Assembly: GCA_964057225.1 (NCBI GenBank)
Contig: CAXKVF010000098.1
Location: 26,125 to 90,124 of the forward strand
Reading direction: 5' to 3'
Length of the DNA stretch: 64,000 nt
Source: Auanema rhodensis
Lineage: Eukaryota; Nematoda; Chromadorea; Rhabditida; Rhabditidae
The translations under genes were made by a program, and so were the position numbers. The notes under the pieces are model-generated. The model did no database searches and was not told where the DNA came from. It was given only the letters and a program-made list of their open reading frames with translations. Shown here piece after piece: positions 27,801 to 41,737 of the stretch. Numbering within the stretch: position 1 is the stretch's first letter; each line of letters starts with the position of its first letter.

Positions 27801-30623
27801 TATGGACATGGGGAATCTAATTTTGAAAACCGCATCTCTTTATCTTTCACGTGAAGCGAGTTACATACCAAGTGCACATCACGTGTACATTTAATTAGCA
27901 TAAATTAAAGTTCACGTAAATTTCAAAGTCATGGTTACCATGCACCAATATCAATAAAAATTTGTTTTTAGACTAATATGGACATGGGGAATCTAATTTA
28001 GAATACCGCATCTCTTTATCTTTCACGTGAAGCGAGTTACATACCAAGTGCACATCACGTGTACATTTAATTAGCATAAATTAAAGTTCACGTAAATTTC
28101 AAAGTCATGGTTACCATGAACCAATATCAATAAAAATTTGTTTTTAGACTAATATGGACATGGGGAATCTAATTTTGAAAACCGCATCTCTTTATCTTTC
28201 ACGTGAAGCGAGTTACATACCAAGTGCACATCACGTGTACATTTAATTAGCATAAATTAAAGTTCACGTAAATTTCAAAGTCATGGTTACCATGAACCAA
28301 TATCAATAAAAATTTGTTTTTAGACTAATATGGACATGGGGAATCTAATTTTGAAAACCGCATCTCTTTATCTTTCACGTGAAGCGAGTTACATACCAAG
28401 TGCACATCACGTGTACATTTAATTAGCATAAATTAAAGTTCACGTAAATTTCAAAGTCATGGTTACCATGAAGCAATATCAATAAAAATTTGTTTTTAGA
28501 CTAATATGGACATGGGGAATCTAATTTTGAAAACCGCATCTCTTTATCTTTCACGTGAAGCGAGTTACATACCAAGTGCACATCACGTGTACATTTAATT
28601 AGCATAAATTAAAGTTCACGTAAATTTCAAAGTCATGGTTACCATGCACCAATATCAATAAAAATTTGTTTTTAGACTAATATGGACATGGGGAATCTAA
28701 TTTAGAATACCGCATCTCTTTATCTTTCACGTGAAGCGAGTTACATACCAAGTGCACATCACGTGTACATTTAATTAGCATAAATTAAAGTTCACGTAAA
28801 TTTCAAAGTCATGGTTACCATGAACCAATATCAATAAAAATTTGTTTTTAGACTAATATGGACATGGGGAATCTAATTTTGAAAACCGCATCTCTTTATC
28901 TTTCACGTGAAGCGAGTTACATACCAAGTGCACATCACGTGTACATTTAATTAGCATAAATTAAAGTTCACGTAAATTTCAAAGTCATGGTTACCATGAA
29001 GCAATATCAATAAAAATTTGTTTTTAGACTAATATGGACATGGGGAATCTAATTTTGAAAACCGCATCTCTTTATCTTTCACGTGAAGCGAGTTACATAC
29101 CAAGTGCACATCACGTGTACATTTAATTAGCATAAATTAAAGTTCACGTAAATTTCAAAGTCATGGTTACCATGAACCAATATCAATAAAAATTTGTTTT
29201 TAGACTAATATGGACATGGGGAATCTAATTTTGAAAACCGCATCTCTTTATCTTTCACGTGAAGCGAGTTACATACCAAGTGCACATCACGTGTACATTT
29301 AATTAGCATAAATTAAAGTTCACGTAAAATTCAAAGTCATGGTTACCATGCACCAATATCAATAAAAATTTGTTTTTAGACTAATATGGACATGGGGAAT
29401 CTAATTTTGAAAACCGCATCTCTTTATCTTTCACGTGAAGCGAGTTACATACCAAGTGCACATCACGTGTACATTTAATTAGCATAAATTAAAGTTCACG
29501 TAAATTTCAAAGTCATGGTTACCATGAACCAATATCAATAAAAATTTGTTTTTAGACTAATATGGACATGGGGAATCTAATTTTGAAAACCGCATCTCTT
29601 TATCTTTCACGTGAAGCGAGTTACATACCAAGTGCACATCACGTGTACATTTAATTAGCATAAATTAAAGTTCACGTAAATTTCAAAGTCATGGTTACCA
29701 TGAAGCAATATCAATAAAAATTTGTTTTTAGACTAATATGGACATGGGGAATCTAATTTTGAAAACCGCATCTCTTTATCTTTCACGTGAAGCGAGTTAC
29801 ATACCAAGTGCACATCACGTGTACATTTAATTAGCATAAATTAAAGTTCACGTAAATTTCAAAGTCATGGTTACCATGCACCAATATCAATAAAAATTTG
29901 TTTTTAGACTAATATGGACATGGGGAATCTAATTTTGAAAACCGCATCTCTTTATCTTTCACGTGAAGCGAGTTACATACCAAGTGCACATCACGTGTAC
30001 ATTTAATTAGCATAAATTAAAGTTCACGTAAATTTCAAAGTCATGGTTACCATGAAGCAATATCAATAAAAATTTGTTTTTAGACTAATATGGACATGGG
30101 AAATCTAATTTTGAAAACCGCATCTCTTTATCTTTCACGTGAAGCGAGTTACATACCAAGTGCACATCACGTGTACATTTAATTAGCATAAATTAAAGTT
30201 CACGTAAATTTCAAAGTCATGGTTACCATGAACCAATATCAATAAAAATTTGTTTTTAGACTAATATGGACATGGGGAATCTAATTTTGAAAACCGCATC
30301 TCTTTATCTTTCACGTGAAGCGAGTTACATACCAAGTGCACATCACGTGTACATTTAATTAGCATAAATTAAAGTTCACGTAAAATTCAAAGTCATGGTT
30401 ACCATGCACCAATATCAATAAAAATTTGTTTTTAGACTAATATGGACATGGGGAATCTAATTTTGAAAACCGCATCTCTTTATCTTTCACGTGAAGCGAG
30501 TTACATACCAAGTGCACATCACGTGTACATTTAATTAGCATAAATTAAAGTTCACGTAAATTTCAAAGTCATGGTTACCATGCACCAATATCAATAAAAA
30601 TTTGTTTTTAGACTAATATGGAC
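24816..30623 (+). repeat. End of left domain: trimer duplication and recurring xx and s monomers
   Basis: The monomers at 24816 and 25344 share the changed start atgggaaatc and are each followed by a type 1s monomer, so three monomers (528 bp) are duplicated. The same pair recurs at 30096-30447. The xx monomers at 26224, 27984 and 28688 are each preceded by type 3 then type 1, so the string 3-1-2xx is a recurrent module. Private changes include A35C at 26752 and C68T at 27104. Type 3 disappears after the monomer at 29920, apart from small islands further right. Confidence 0.75.
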
Positions 30624-30799
30624 ATGGGGAATCTAATTTTGAAAACCGCATCTCTTTATCTTTCACGTGAAGCGAGTTACATACCAAGTGTACATCAAGT
30701 GTACATTTAATTAGCATAAATTAAAGTTCACGTAAATTTCAAAGTCATGGTTACCATGAACCAATATCAATAAAAATTTGTTTTTAGACTAATATGGAC
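30624..30799 (+). repeat. Chimeric monomer at the domain boundary (normal left part, V right part)
   Basis: Positions 8 and 23 are of the ordinary kind (gaatc, aaccgc), but positions 68 and 75 are of the V kind (gtgtacatcaag). It lies directly left of the first complete V monomer, at the point where type 3, x, xx and s variants stop. The simplest reading is a crossover or gene-conversion end between positions 23 and 68. A second monomer of this make-up lies at 38192. Confidence 0.75.
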
Positions 30800-30975
30800 A
30801 TGGGGATTCTAATTTTGAAAATCGCATCTCTTTATCTTTCACGTGAAGCGAGTTACATACCAAGTGTACATCAAGTGTACATTTAATTAGCATAAATTAA
30901 AGTTCACGTAAATTTCAAAGTCATGGTTACCATGCACCAATATCAATAAAAATTTGTTTTTAGACTAATATGGAC
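30800..30975 (+). repeat. First V-family monomer
   Basis: Four linked changes relative to the common monomer are present: A8T (ggggattct), C23T (aaatcgc), C68T and C75A (gtgtacatcaagtg). The last two abolish both GTGCAC and the second CACGTG and remove one CpG. Complete V monomers also start at 32912, 35200, 37312, 38016, 38896, 39600, 40128, 47272, 49058, 54540, 55244, 56124, 56828, 57708, 58940 and 62284; the Vt form (also A74T) starts at 31504 and 33616. All V and Vt copies are type 1 at 135-139. Confidence 0.88.
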
Positions 30976-33900
30976 ATGGGGAATCTAATTTTGAAAACCG
31001 CATCTCTTTATCTTTCACGTGAAGCGAGTTACATACCAAGTGCACATCACGTGTACATTTAATTAGCATAAATTAAAGTTCACGTAAATTTCAAAGTCAT
31101 GGTTACCATGAACCAATATCAATAAAAATTTGTTTTTAGACTAATATGGACATGGGGAATCTAATTTTGAAAACCGCATCTCTTTATCTTTCACGTGAAG
31201 CGAGTTACATACCAAGTGCACATCACGTGTACATTTAATTAGCATAAATTAAAGTTCACGTAAATTTCAAAGTCATGGTTACCATGCACCAATATCAATA
31301 AAAATTTGTTTTTAGACTAATATGGACATGGGGAATCTAATTTTGAAAACCGCATCTCTTTATCTTTCACGTGAAGCGAGTTACATACCAAGTGCACATC
31401 ACGTGTACATTTAATTAGCATAAATTAAAGTTCACGTAAATTTCAAAGTCATGGTTACCATGAACCAATATCAATAAAAATTTGTTTTTAGACTAATATG
31501 GACATGGGGATTCTAATTTTGAAAATCGCATCTCTTTATCTTTCACGTGAAGCGAGTTACATACCAAGTGTACATCTAGTGTACATTTAATTAGCATAAA
31601 TTAAAGTTCACGTAAATTTCAAAGTCATGGTTACCATGCACCAATATCAATAAAAATTTGTTTTTAGACTAATATGGACATGGGGAATCTAATTTTGAAA
31701 ACCGCATCTCTTTATCTTTCACGTGAAGCGAGTTACATACCAAGTGCACATCACGTGTACATTTAATTAGCATGAATTAAAGTTCACGTAAATTTCAAAG
31801 TCATGGTTACCATGAACCAATATCAATAAAAATTTGTTTTTAGACTAATATGGACATGGGGAATCTAATTTTGAAAACCGCATCTCTTTATCTTTCACGT
31901 GAAGCGAGTTACATACCAAGTGCACATCACGTGTACATTTAATTAGCATAAATTAAAGTTCACGTAAATTTCAAAGTCATGGTTACCATGAACCAATATC
32001 AATAAAAATTTGTTTTTAGACTAATATGGACATGGGGAATCTAATTTTGAAAACCGCATCTCTTTATCTTTCACGTGAAGCGAGTTACATACCAAGTGCA
32101 CATCACGTGTACATTTAATTAGCATAAATTAAAGTTCACGTAAATTTCAAAGTCATGGTTACCATGCACCAATATCAATAAAAATTTGTTTTTAGACTAA
32201 TATGGACATGGGGAATCTAATTTTGAAAACCGCATCTCTTCATCTTTCACGTGAAGCGAGTTACATACCAAGTGCACATCACGTGTACATTTAATTAGCA
32301 TAAATTAAAGTTCACGTAAATTTCAAAGTCATGGTTACCATGCACCAATATCAATAAAAATTTGTTTTTAGACTAATATGGACATGGGGAATCTAATTTT
32401 GAAAACCGCATCTCTTTATCTTTCACGTGAAGCGAGTTACATACCAAGTGCACATCACGTGTACATTTAATTAGCATAAATTAAAGTTCACGTAAATTTC
32501 AAAGTCATGGTTACCATGAACCAATATCAATAAAAATTTGTTTTTAGACTAATATGGACATGGGGAATCTAATTTTGAAAACCGCATCTCTTTATCTTTC
32601 ACGTTAAGCGAGTTACATACCAAGTGCACATCACGTGTACATTTAATTAGCATAAATTAAAGTTCACGTAAATTTCAAAGTCATGGTTACCATGAACCAA
32701 TATCAATAAAAATTTGTTTTTAGACTAATATGGACATGGGGAATCTAATTTTGAAAACCGCATCTCTTTATCTTTCACGTGAAGCGAGTTACATACCAAG
32801 TGCACATCACGTGTACATTTAATTAGCATAAATTAAAGTTCACGTAAATTTCAAAGTCATGGTTACCATGAACCAATATCAATAAAAATTTGTTTTTAGA
32901 CTAATATGGACATGGGGATTCTAATTTTGAAAATCGCATCTCTTTATCTTTCACGTGAAGCGAGTTACATACCAAGTGTACATCAAGTGTACATTTAATT
33001 AGCATAAATTAAAGTTCACGTAAATTTCAAAGTCATGGTTACCATGCACCAATATCAATAAAAATTTGTTTTTAGACTAATATGGACATGGGGAATCTAA
33101 TTTTGAAAACCGCATCTCTTTATCTTTCACGTGAAGCGAGTTACATACCAAGTGCACATCACGTGTACATTTAATTAGCATAAATTAAAGTTCACGTAAA
33201 TTTCAAAGTCATGGTTACCATGAACCAATATCAATAAAAATTTGTTTTTAGACTAATATGGACATGGGGAATCTAATTTTGAAAACCGCATCTCTTTATC
33301 TTTCACGTGAAGCGAGTTACATACCAAGTGCACATCACGTGTACATTTAATTAGCATAAATTAAAGTTCACGTAAATTTCAAAGTCATGGTTACCATGAA
33401 CCAATATCAATAAAAATTTGTTTTTAGACTAATATGGACATGGGGAATCTAATTTTGAAAACCGCATCTCTTTATCTTTCACGTGAAGCGAGTTACATAC
33501 CAAGTGCACATCACGTGTACATTTAATTAGCATAAATTAAAGTTCACGTAAATTTCAAAGTCATGGTTACCATGAACCAATATCAATAAAAATTTGTTTT
33601 TAGACTAATATGGACATGGGGATTCTAATTTTGAAAATCGCATCTCTTTATCTTTCACGTGAAGCGAGTTACATACCAAGTGTACATCTAGTGTACATTT
33701 AATTAGCATAAATTAAAGTTCACGTAAATTTCAAAGTCATGGTTACCATGCACCAATATCAATAAAAATTTGTTTTTAGACTAATATGGACATGGGGAAT
33801 CTAATTTTGAAAACCGCATCTCTTTATCTTTCACGTGAAGCGAGTTACATACCAAGTGCACATCACGTGTACATTTAATTAGCATGAATTAAAGTTCACG

Positions 33901-35023
33901 TAAATTTCAAAGTCATGGTTACCATGAACCAATATCAATAAAAATTTGTTTTTAGACTAATATGGACATGGGGAATCTAATTTTGAAAACCGCATCTCTT
34001 TATCTTTCACGTGAAGCGAGTTACATACCAAGTGCACATCACGTGTACATTTAATTAGCATAAATTAAAGTTCACGTAAATTTCAAAGTCATGGTTACCA
34101 TGAACCAATATCAATAAAAATTTGTTTTTAGACTAATATGGACATGGGGAATCTAATTTTGAAAACCGCATCTCTTTATCTTTCACGTGAAGCGAGTTAC
34201 ATACCAAGTGCACATCACGTGTACATTTAATTAGCATAAATTAAAGTTCACGTAAATTTCAAAGTCATGGTTACCATGCACCAATATCAATAAAAATTTG
34301 TTTTTAGACTAATATGGACATGGGGAATCTAATTTTGAAAACCGCATCTCTTCATCTTTCACGTGAAGCGAGTTACATACCAAGTGCACATCACGTGTAC
34401 ATTTAATTAGCATAAATTAAAGTTCACGTAAATTTCAAAGTCATGGTTACCATGCACCAATATCAATAAAAATTTGTTTTTAGACTAATATGGACATGGG
34501 GAATCTAATTTTGAAAACCGCATCTCTTTATCTTTCACGTGAAGCGAGTTACATACCAAGTGCACATCACGTGTACATTTAATTAGCATAAATTAAAGTT
34601 CACGTAAATTTCAAAGTCATGGTTACCATGAACCAATATCAATAAAAATTTGTTTTTAGACTAATATGGACATGGGGAATCTAATTTTGAAAACCGCATC
34701 TCTTTATCTTTCACGTTAAGCGAGTTACATACCAAGTGCACATCACGTGTACATTTAATTAGCATAAATTAAAGTTCACGTAAATTTCAAAGTCATGGTT
34801 ACCATGAACCAATATCAATAAAAATTTGTTTTTAGACTAATATGGACATGGGGAATCTAATTTTGAAAACCGCATCTCTTTATCTTTCACGTGAAGCGAG
34901 TTACATACCAAGTGCACATCACGTGTACATTTAATTAGCATAAATTAAAGTTCACGTAAATTTCAAAGTCATGGTTACCATGCACCAATATCAATAAAAA
35001 TTTGTTTTTAGACTAATATGGAC
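30800..35023 (+). repeat. Right-domain HOR, 12-monomer (2,112-bp) period, two copies
   Basis: Five rare markers recur at exactly 2,112 bp: V at 30800 and 32912, Vt at 31504 and 33616, g94 at 31680 and 33792, c34 at 32208 and 34320, and the G44T (acgttaag) monomer at 32560 and 34672. The block from Vt to the G44T monomer (31504-32735 versus 33616-34847) agrees at every diagnostic position I checked. The copies differ at the third monomer (type 1 against type 2) and at the last (type 2 against type 1). A third V at 35200 sits 13 monomers on, so the period is not kept further. Confidence 0.85.
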
Positions 35024-38000
35024 ATGGGGAATCTAATTTTGAAAACCGCATCTCTTCATCTTTCACGTGAAGCGAGTTACATACCAAGTGCACATCACGT
35101 GTACATTTAATTAGCATAAATTAAAGTTCACGTAAATTTCAAAGTCATGGTTACCATGAACCAATATCAATAAAAATTTGTTTTTAGACTAATATGGACA
35201 TGGGGATTCTAATTTTGAAAATCGCATCTCTTTATCTTTCACGTGAAGCGAGTTACATACCAAGTGTACATCAAGTGTACATTTAATTAGCATAAATTAA
35301 AGTTCACGTAAATTTCAAAGTCATGGTTACCATGCACCAATATCAATAAAAATTTGTTTTTAGACTAATATGGACATGGGGAATCTAATTTTGAAAACCG
35401 CATCTCTTTATCTTTCACGTGAAGCGAGTTACATACCAAGTGCACATCACGTGTACATTTAATTAGCATAAATTAAAGTTCACGTAAATTTCAAAGTCAT
35501 GGTTACCATGAACCAATATCAATAAAAATTTGTTTTTAGACTAATATGGACATGGGGAATCTAATTTTGAAAACCGCATCTCTTTATCTTTCACGTGAAG
35601 CGAGTTACATACCAAGTGCACATCACGTGTACATTTAATTAGCATAAATTAAAGTTCACGTAAATTTCAAAGTCATGGTTACCATGAACCAATATCAATA
35701 AAAATTTGTTTTTAGACTAATATGGACATGGGGAATCTAATTTTGAAAACCGCATCTCTTTATCTTTCACGTGAAGCGAGTTACATACCAAGTGCACATC
35801 ACGTGTACATTTAATTAGCATAAATTAAAGTTCACGTAAATTTCAAAGTCATGGTTACCATGCACCAATATCAATAAAAATTTGTTTTTAGACTAATATG
35901 GACATGGGGAATCTAATTTTGAAAACCGCATCTCTTTATCTTTCACGTGAAGCGAGTTACATACCAAGTGCACATCACGTGTACATTTAATTAGCATAAA
36001 TTAAAGTTCACGTAAATTTCAAAGTCATGGTTACCATGAACCAATATCAATAAAAATTTGTTTTTAGACTAATATGGACATGGGGAATCTAATTTTGAAA
36101 ACCGCATCTCTTTATCTTTCCCGTGAAGCGAGTTACATACCAAGTGCACATCACGTGTACATTTAATTAGCATAAATTAAAGTTCACGTAAATTTCAAAG
36201 TCATGGTTACCATGAACCAATATCAATAAAAATTTGTTTTTAGACTAATATGGACATGGGGAATCTAATTTTGAAAACCGCATCTCTTTATCTTTCACGT
36301 GAAGCGAGTTACATACCAAGTGCACATCACGTGTACATTTAATTAGCATAAATTAAAGTTCACGTAAATTTCAAAGTCATGGTTACCATGCACCAATATC
36401 AATAAAAATTTGTTTTTAGACTAATATGGACATGGGGAATCTAATTTTGAAAACCGCATCTCTTCATCTTTCACGTGAAGCGAGTTACATACCAAGTGCA
36501 CATCACGTGTACATTTAATTAGCATAAATTAAAGTTCACGTAAATTTCAAAGTCATGGTTACCATGCACCAATATCAATAAAAATTTGTTTTTAGACTAA
36601 TATGGACATGGGGAATCTAATTTAGAATACCGCATCTCTTTATCTTTCACGTGAAGCGAGTTACATACCAAGTGCACATCACGTGTACATTTAATTAGCA
36701 TAAATTAAAGTTCACGTAAATTTCAAAGTCATGGTTACCATGAACCAATATCAATAAAAATTTGTTTTTAGACTAATATGGACATGGGGAATCTAATTTT
36801 GAAAACCGCATCTCTTTATCTTTCACGTGAAGCGAGTTACATACCAAGTGCACATCACGTGTACATTTAATTAGCATAAATTAAAGTTCACGTAAATTTC
36901 AAAGTCATGGTTACCATGAAGCAATATCAATAAAAATTTGTTTTTAGACTAATATGGACATGGGGAATCTAATTTTGAAAACCGCATCTCTTTATCTTTC
37001 ACGTGAAGCGAGTTACATACCAAGTGCACATCACGTGTACATTTAATTAGCATAAATTAAAGTTCACGTAAATTTCAAAGTCATGGTTACCATGAACCAA
37101 TATCAATAAAAATTTGTTTTTAGACTAATATGGACATGAGGAATCTAATTTTGAAAACCGCATCTCTTTATCTTTCACGTGAAGCGAGTTACATACCAAG
37201 TGCACATCACGTGTACATTTAATTAGCATAAATTAAAGTTCACGTAAATTTCAAAGTCATGGTTACCATGCACCAATATCAATAAAAATTTGTTTTTAGA
37301 CTAATATGGACATGGGGATTCTAATTTTGAAAATCGCATCTCTTTATCTTTCACGTGAAGCGAGTTACATACCAAGTGTACATCAAGTGTACATTTAATT
37401 AGCATAAATTAAAGTTCACGTAAATTTCAAAGTCATGGTTACCATGCACCAATATCAATAAAAATTTGTTTTTAGACTAATATGGACATGGGGAATCTAA
37501 TTTTGAAAACCGCATCTCTTTATCTTTCACGTGAAGCGAGTTACATACCAAGTGCACATCACGTGTACATTTAATTAGCATAAATTAAAGTTCACGTAAA
37601 TTTCAAAGTCATGGTTACCATGAACCAATATCAATAAAAATTTGTTTTTAGACTAATATGGACATGGGGAATCTAATTTTGAAAACCGCATCTCTTTATC
37701 TTTCACGTGAAGCGAGTTACATACCAAGTGCACATCACGTGTACATTTAATTAGCATAAATTAAAGTTCACGTAAATTTCAAAGTCATGGTTACCATGAA
37801 CCAATATCAATAAAAATTTGTTTTTAGACTAATATGGACATGGGGAATCTAATTTTGAAAACCGCATCTCTTTATCTTTCACGTGAAGCGAGTTACATAC
37901 CAAGTGCACATCACGTGTACATTTAATTAGCATAAATTAAAGTTCACGTAAATTTCAAAGTCATGGTTACCATGAACCAATATCAATAAAAATTTGTTTT

Positions 38001-41000
38001 TAGACTAATATGGACATGGGGATTCTAATTTTGAAAATCGCATCTCTTTATCTTTCACGTGAAGCGAGTTACATACCAAGTGTACATCAAGTGTACATTT
38101 AATTAGCATAAATTAAAGTTCACGTAAATTTCAAAGTCATGGTTACCATGCACCAATATCAATAAAAATTTGTTTTTAGACTAATATGGACATGGGGAAT
38201 CTAATTTTGAAAACCGCATCTCTTTATCTTTCACGTGAAGCGAGTTACATACCAAGTGTACATCAAGTGTACATTTAATTAGCATAAATTAAAGTTCACG
38301 TAAATTTCAAAGTCATGGTTACCATGCACCAATATCAATAAAAATTTGTTTTTAGACTAATATGGACATGGGGAATCTAATTTTGAAAACCGCATCTCTT
38401 TATCTTTCACGTGAAGCGAGTTACATACCAAGTGCACATCACGTGTACATTTAATTAGCATAAATTAAAGTTCACGTAAATTTCAAAGTCATGGTTACCA
38501 TGAACCAATATCAATAAAAATTTGTTTTTAGACTAATATGGACATGGGGAATCTAATTTTGAAAACCGCATCTCTTTATCTTTCACGTGAAGCGAGTTAC
38601 ATACCAAGTGCACATCACGTGTACATTTAATTAGCATAAATTAAAGTTCACGTAAATTTCAAAGTCATGGTTACCATGAACCAATATCAATAAAAATTTG
38701 TTTTTAGACTAATATGGACATGGGAAATCTAATTTTGAAAACCGCATCTCTTTATCTTTCACGTGAAGCGAGTTACATACCAAGTGCACATCACGTGTAC
38801 ATTTAATTAGCATAAATTAAAGTTCACGTAAATTTCAAAGTCATGGTTACCATGCACCAATATCAATAAAAATTTGTTTTTAGACTAATATGGACATGGG
38901 GATTCTAATTTTGAAAATCGCATCTCTTTATCTTTCACGTGAAGCGAGTTACATACCAAGTGTACATCAAGTGTACATTTAATTAGCATAAATTAAAGTT
39001 CACGTAAATTTCAAAGTCATGGTTACCATGCACCAATATCAATAAAAATTTGTTTTTAGACTAATATGGACATGGGGAATCTAATTTTGAAAACCGCATC
39101 TCTTTATCTTTCACGTGAAGCGAGTTACATACCAAGTGCACATCACGTGTACATTTAATTAGCATAAATTAAAGTTCACGTAAATTTCAAAGTCATGGTT
39201 ACCATGAACCAATATCAATAAAAATTTGTTTTTAGACTAATATGGACATGGGGAATCTAATTTTGAAAACCGCATCTCTTTATCTTTCACGTGAAGCGAG
39301 TTACATACCAAGTGCACATCACGTGTACATTTAATTAGCATAAATTAAAGTTCACGTAAATTTCAAAGTCATGGTTACCATGAACCAATATCAATAAAAA
39401 TTTGTTTTTAGACTAATATGGACATGGGGAATCTAATTTTGAAAACCGCATCTCTTTATCTTTCACGTGAAGCGAGTTACATACCAAGTGCACATCACGT
39501 GTACATTTAATTAGCATAAATTAAAGTTCACGTAAATTTCAAAGTCATGGTTACCATGAACCAATATCAATAAAAATTTGTTTTTAGACTAATATGGACA
39601 TGGGGATTCTAATTTTGAAAATCGCATCTCTTTATCTTTCACGTGAAGCGAGTTACATACCAAGTGTACATCAAGTGTACATTTAATTAGCATAAATTAA
39701 AGTTCACGTAAATTTCAAAGTCATGGTTACCATGCACCAATATCAATAAAAATTTGTTTTTAGACTAATATGGACATGGGGAATCTAATTTTGAAAACCG
39801 CATCTCTTTATCTTTCACGTGAAGCGAGTTACATACCAAGTGCACATCACGTGTACATTTAATTAGCATAAATTAAAGTTCACGTAAATTTCAAAGTCAT
39901 GGTTACCATGCACCAATATCAATAAAAATTTGTTTTTAGACTAATATGGACATGGGGAATCTAATTTTGAAAACCGCATCTCTTCATCTTTCACGTGAAG
40001 CGAGTTACATACCAAGTGCACATCACGTGTACATTTAATTAGCATAAATTAAAGTTCACGTAAATTTCAAAGTCATGGTTACCATGAACCAATATCAATA
40101 AAAATTTGTTTTTAGACTAATATGGACATGGGGATTCTAATTTTGAAAATCGCATCTCTTTATCTTTCACGTGAAGCGAGTTACATACCAAGTGTACATC
40201 AAGTGTACATTTAATTAGCATAAATTAAAGTTCACGTAAATTTCAAAGTCATGGTTACCATGCACCAATATCAATAAAAATTTGTTTTTAGACTAATATG
40301 GACATGGGGAATCTAATTTTGAAAACCGCATCTCTTTATCTTTCACGTGAAGCGAGTTACATACCAAGTGCACATCACGTGTACATTTAATTAGCATAAA
40401 TTAAAGTTCACGTAAATTTCAAAGTCATGGTTACCATGAACCAATATCAATAAAAATTTGTTTTTAGACTAATATGGACATGGGGAATCTAATTTTGAAA
40501 ACCGCATCTCTTTATCTTTCACGTGAAGCGAGTTACATACCAAGTGCACATCACGTGTACATTTAATTAGCATAAATTAAAGTTCACGTAAATTTCAAAG
40601 TCATGGTTACCATGAACCAATATCAATAAAAATTTGTTTTTAGACTAATATGGACATGGGGAATCTAATTTTGGAAACCGCATCTCTTTATCTTTCACGT
40701 GAAGCGAGTTACATACCAAGTGCACATCACGTGTACATTTAATTAGCATAAATTAAAGTTCACGTAAATTTCAAAGTCATGGTTACCATGCACCAATATC
40801 AATACAAATTTGTTTTTAGACTAATATGGACATGGGGAATCTAATTTTGAAAACCGCATCTCTTCATCTTTCACGTGAAGCGAGTTACATACGAAGTGCA
40901 CATCACGTGTACATTTAATTAGCATAAATTAAAGTTCACGTAAATTTCAAAGTCATGGTTACCATGCACCAATATCGATAAAAATTTGTTTTTAGACTAA

Positions 41001-41535
41001 TATGGACATGGGGAATCTAATTTTGAAAACCGCATCTCTTTATCTTTCACGTGAAGCGAGTTACATACCAAGTGCACATCACGTGTACATTTAATTAGCA
41101 TAAATTAAAGTTCACGTAAATTTCAAAGTCATGGTTACCATGAACCAATATCAATAAAAATTTGTTTTTAGACTAATATGGACATGGGGAATCTAATTTT
41201 GAAAACCGCATCTCTTTATCTTTCACGTGAAGCGAGTTACATACCAAGTGCACATCACGTGTACATTTAATTAGCATAAATTAAAGTTCACGTAAATTTC
41301 AAAGTCATGGTTACCATGCACCAATATCAATAAAAATTTGTTTTTAGACTAATATGGACATGGGGAATCTAATTTTGAAAACCGCATCTCTTTATCTTTC
41401 AGGTGAAGCGAGTTACATACCAAGTGCACATCACGTGTACATTTAATTAGCATAAATTAAAGTTCACGTAAATTTCAAAGTCATGGTTACCATGAACCAA
41501 TATCAATAAAAATTTGTTTTTAGACTAATATGGAC
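35024..41535 (+). repeat. Right-domain stretch with irregularly spaced V monomers
   Basis: V monomers start at 35200, 37312, 38016, 38896, 39600 and 40128, with spacings of 12, 4, 5, 4 and 3 monomers. Most are followed by two or three type 2 monomers. The 38192 monomer has only the right half of the V signature. From 40832 the string c34 with gaagtg and g146, then 2, then 1, then the C43G type 2, leads into the first hybrid monomer and is the same string that ends each ten-monomer unit to the right. Private changes include A42C at 36080 and A19G at 40656. Confidence 0.75.
36608..37135 (+). repeat. Island of left-domain monomers inside the right domain (3 monomers)
   Basis: The string 2xx-3-2 is typical of 20-30 kb but otherwise absent from 30.8-53 kb. 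It follows a c34 type 1 monomer at 36432 and precedes a type 1 monomer with GAGG at its start (37136). The island shows that left and right repeat lineages exchanged material at least once after they diverged. Its exact edges cannot be fixed, because flanking monomers lack diagnostic changes. Confidence 0.75.
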
Positions 41536-41737
41536 ATGGGGAATCTAATTTTGAAAACCGCATCTCTTTACCTTTCACGAAAATCGCATCTCTTTATCTT
41601 TCACGTGAAGCGAGTTACATACCAAGTGTACATCTAGTGTACATTTAATTAGCATAAATTAAAGTTCACGTAAATTTCAAAGTCATGGTTACCATGCACC
41701 AATATCAATAAAAATTTGTTTTTAGACTAATATGGAC
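41536..41737 (+). repeat. Hybrid monomer H, copy 1 (202 bp)
   Basis: This is a normal monomer up to position 44, with T36C (ttacctttcacg), then a return to position 19 of a V-type monomer (aaaatcgc) continuing with the Vt signature (gtacatctagtg) and ending as type 1. The result is an imperfect 26-bp tandem duplication of positions 18-43, with two mismatches between copies. Only one base (G44 equal to G18) is shared at the junction. The next monomer is always g94. This copy heads the shortened 1,082-bp unit. Confidence 0.9.
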
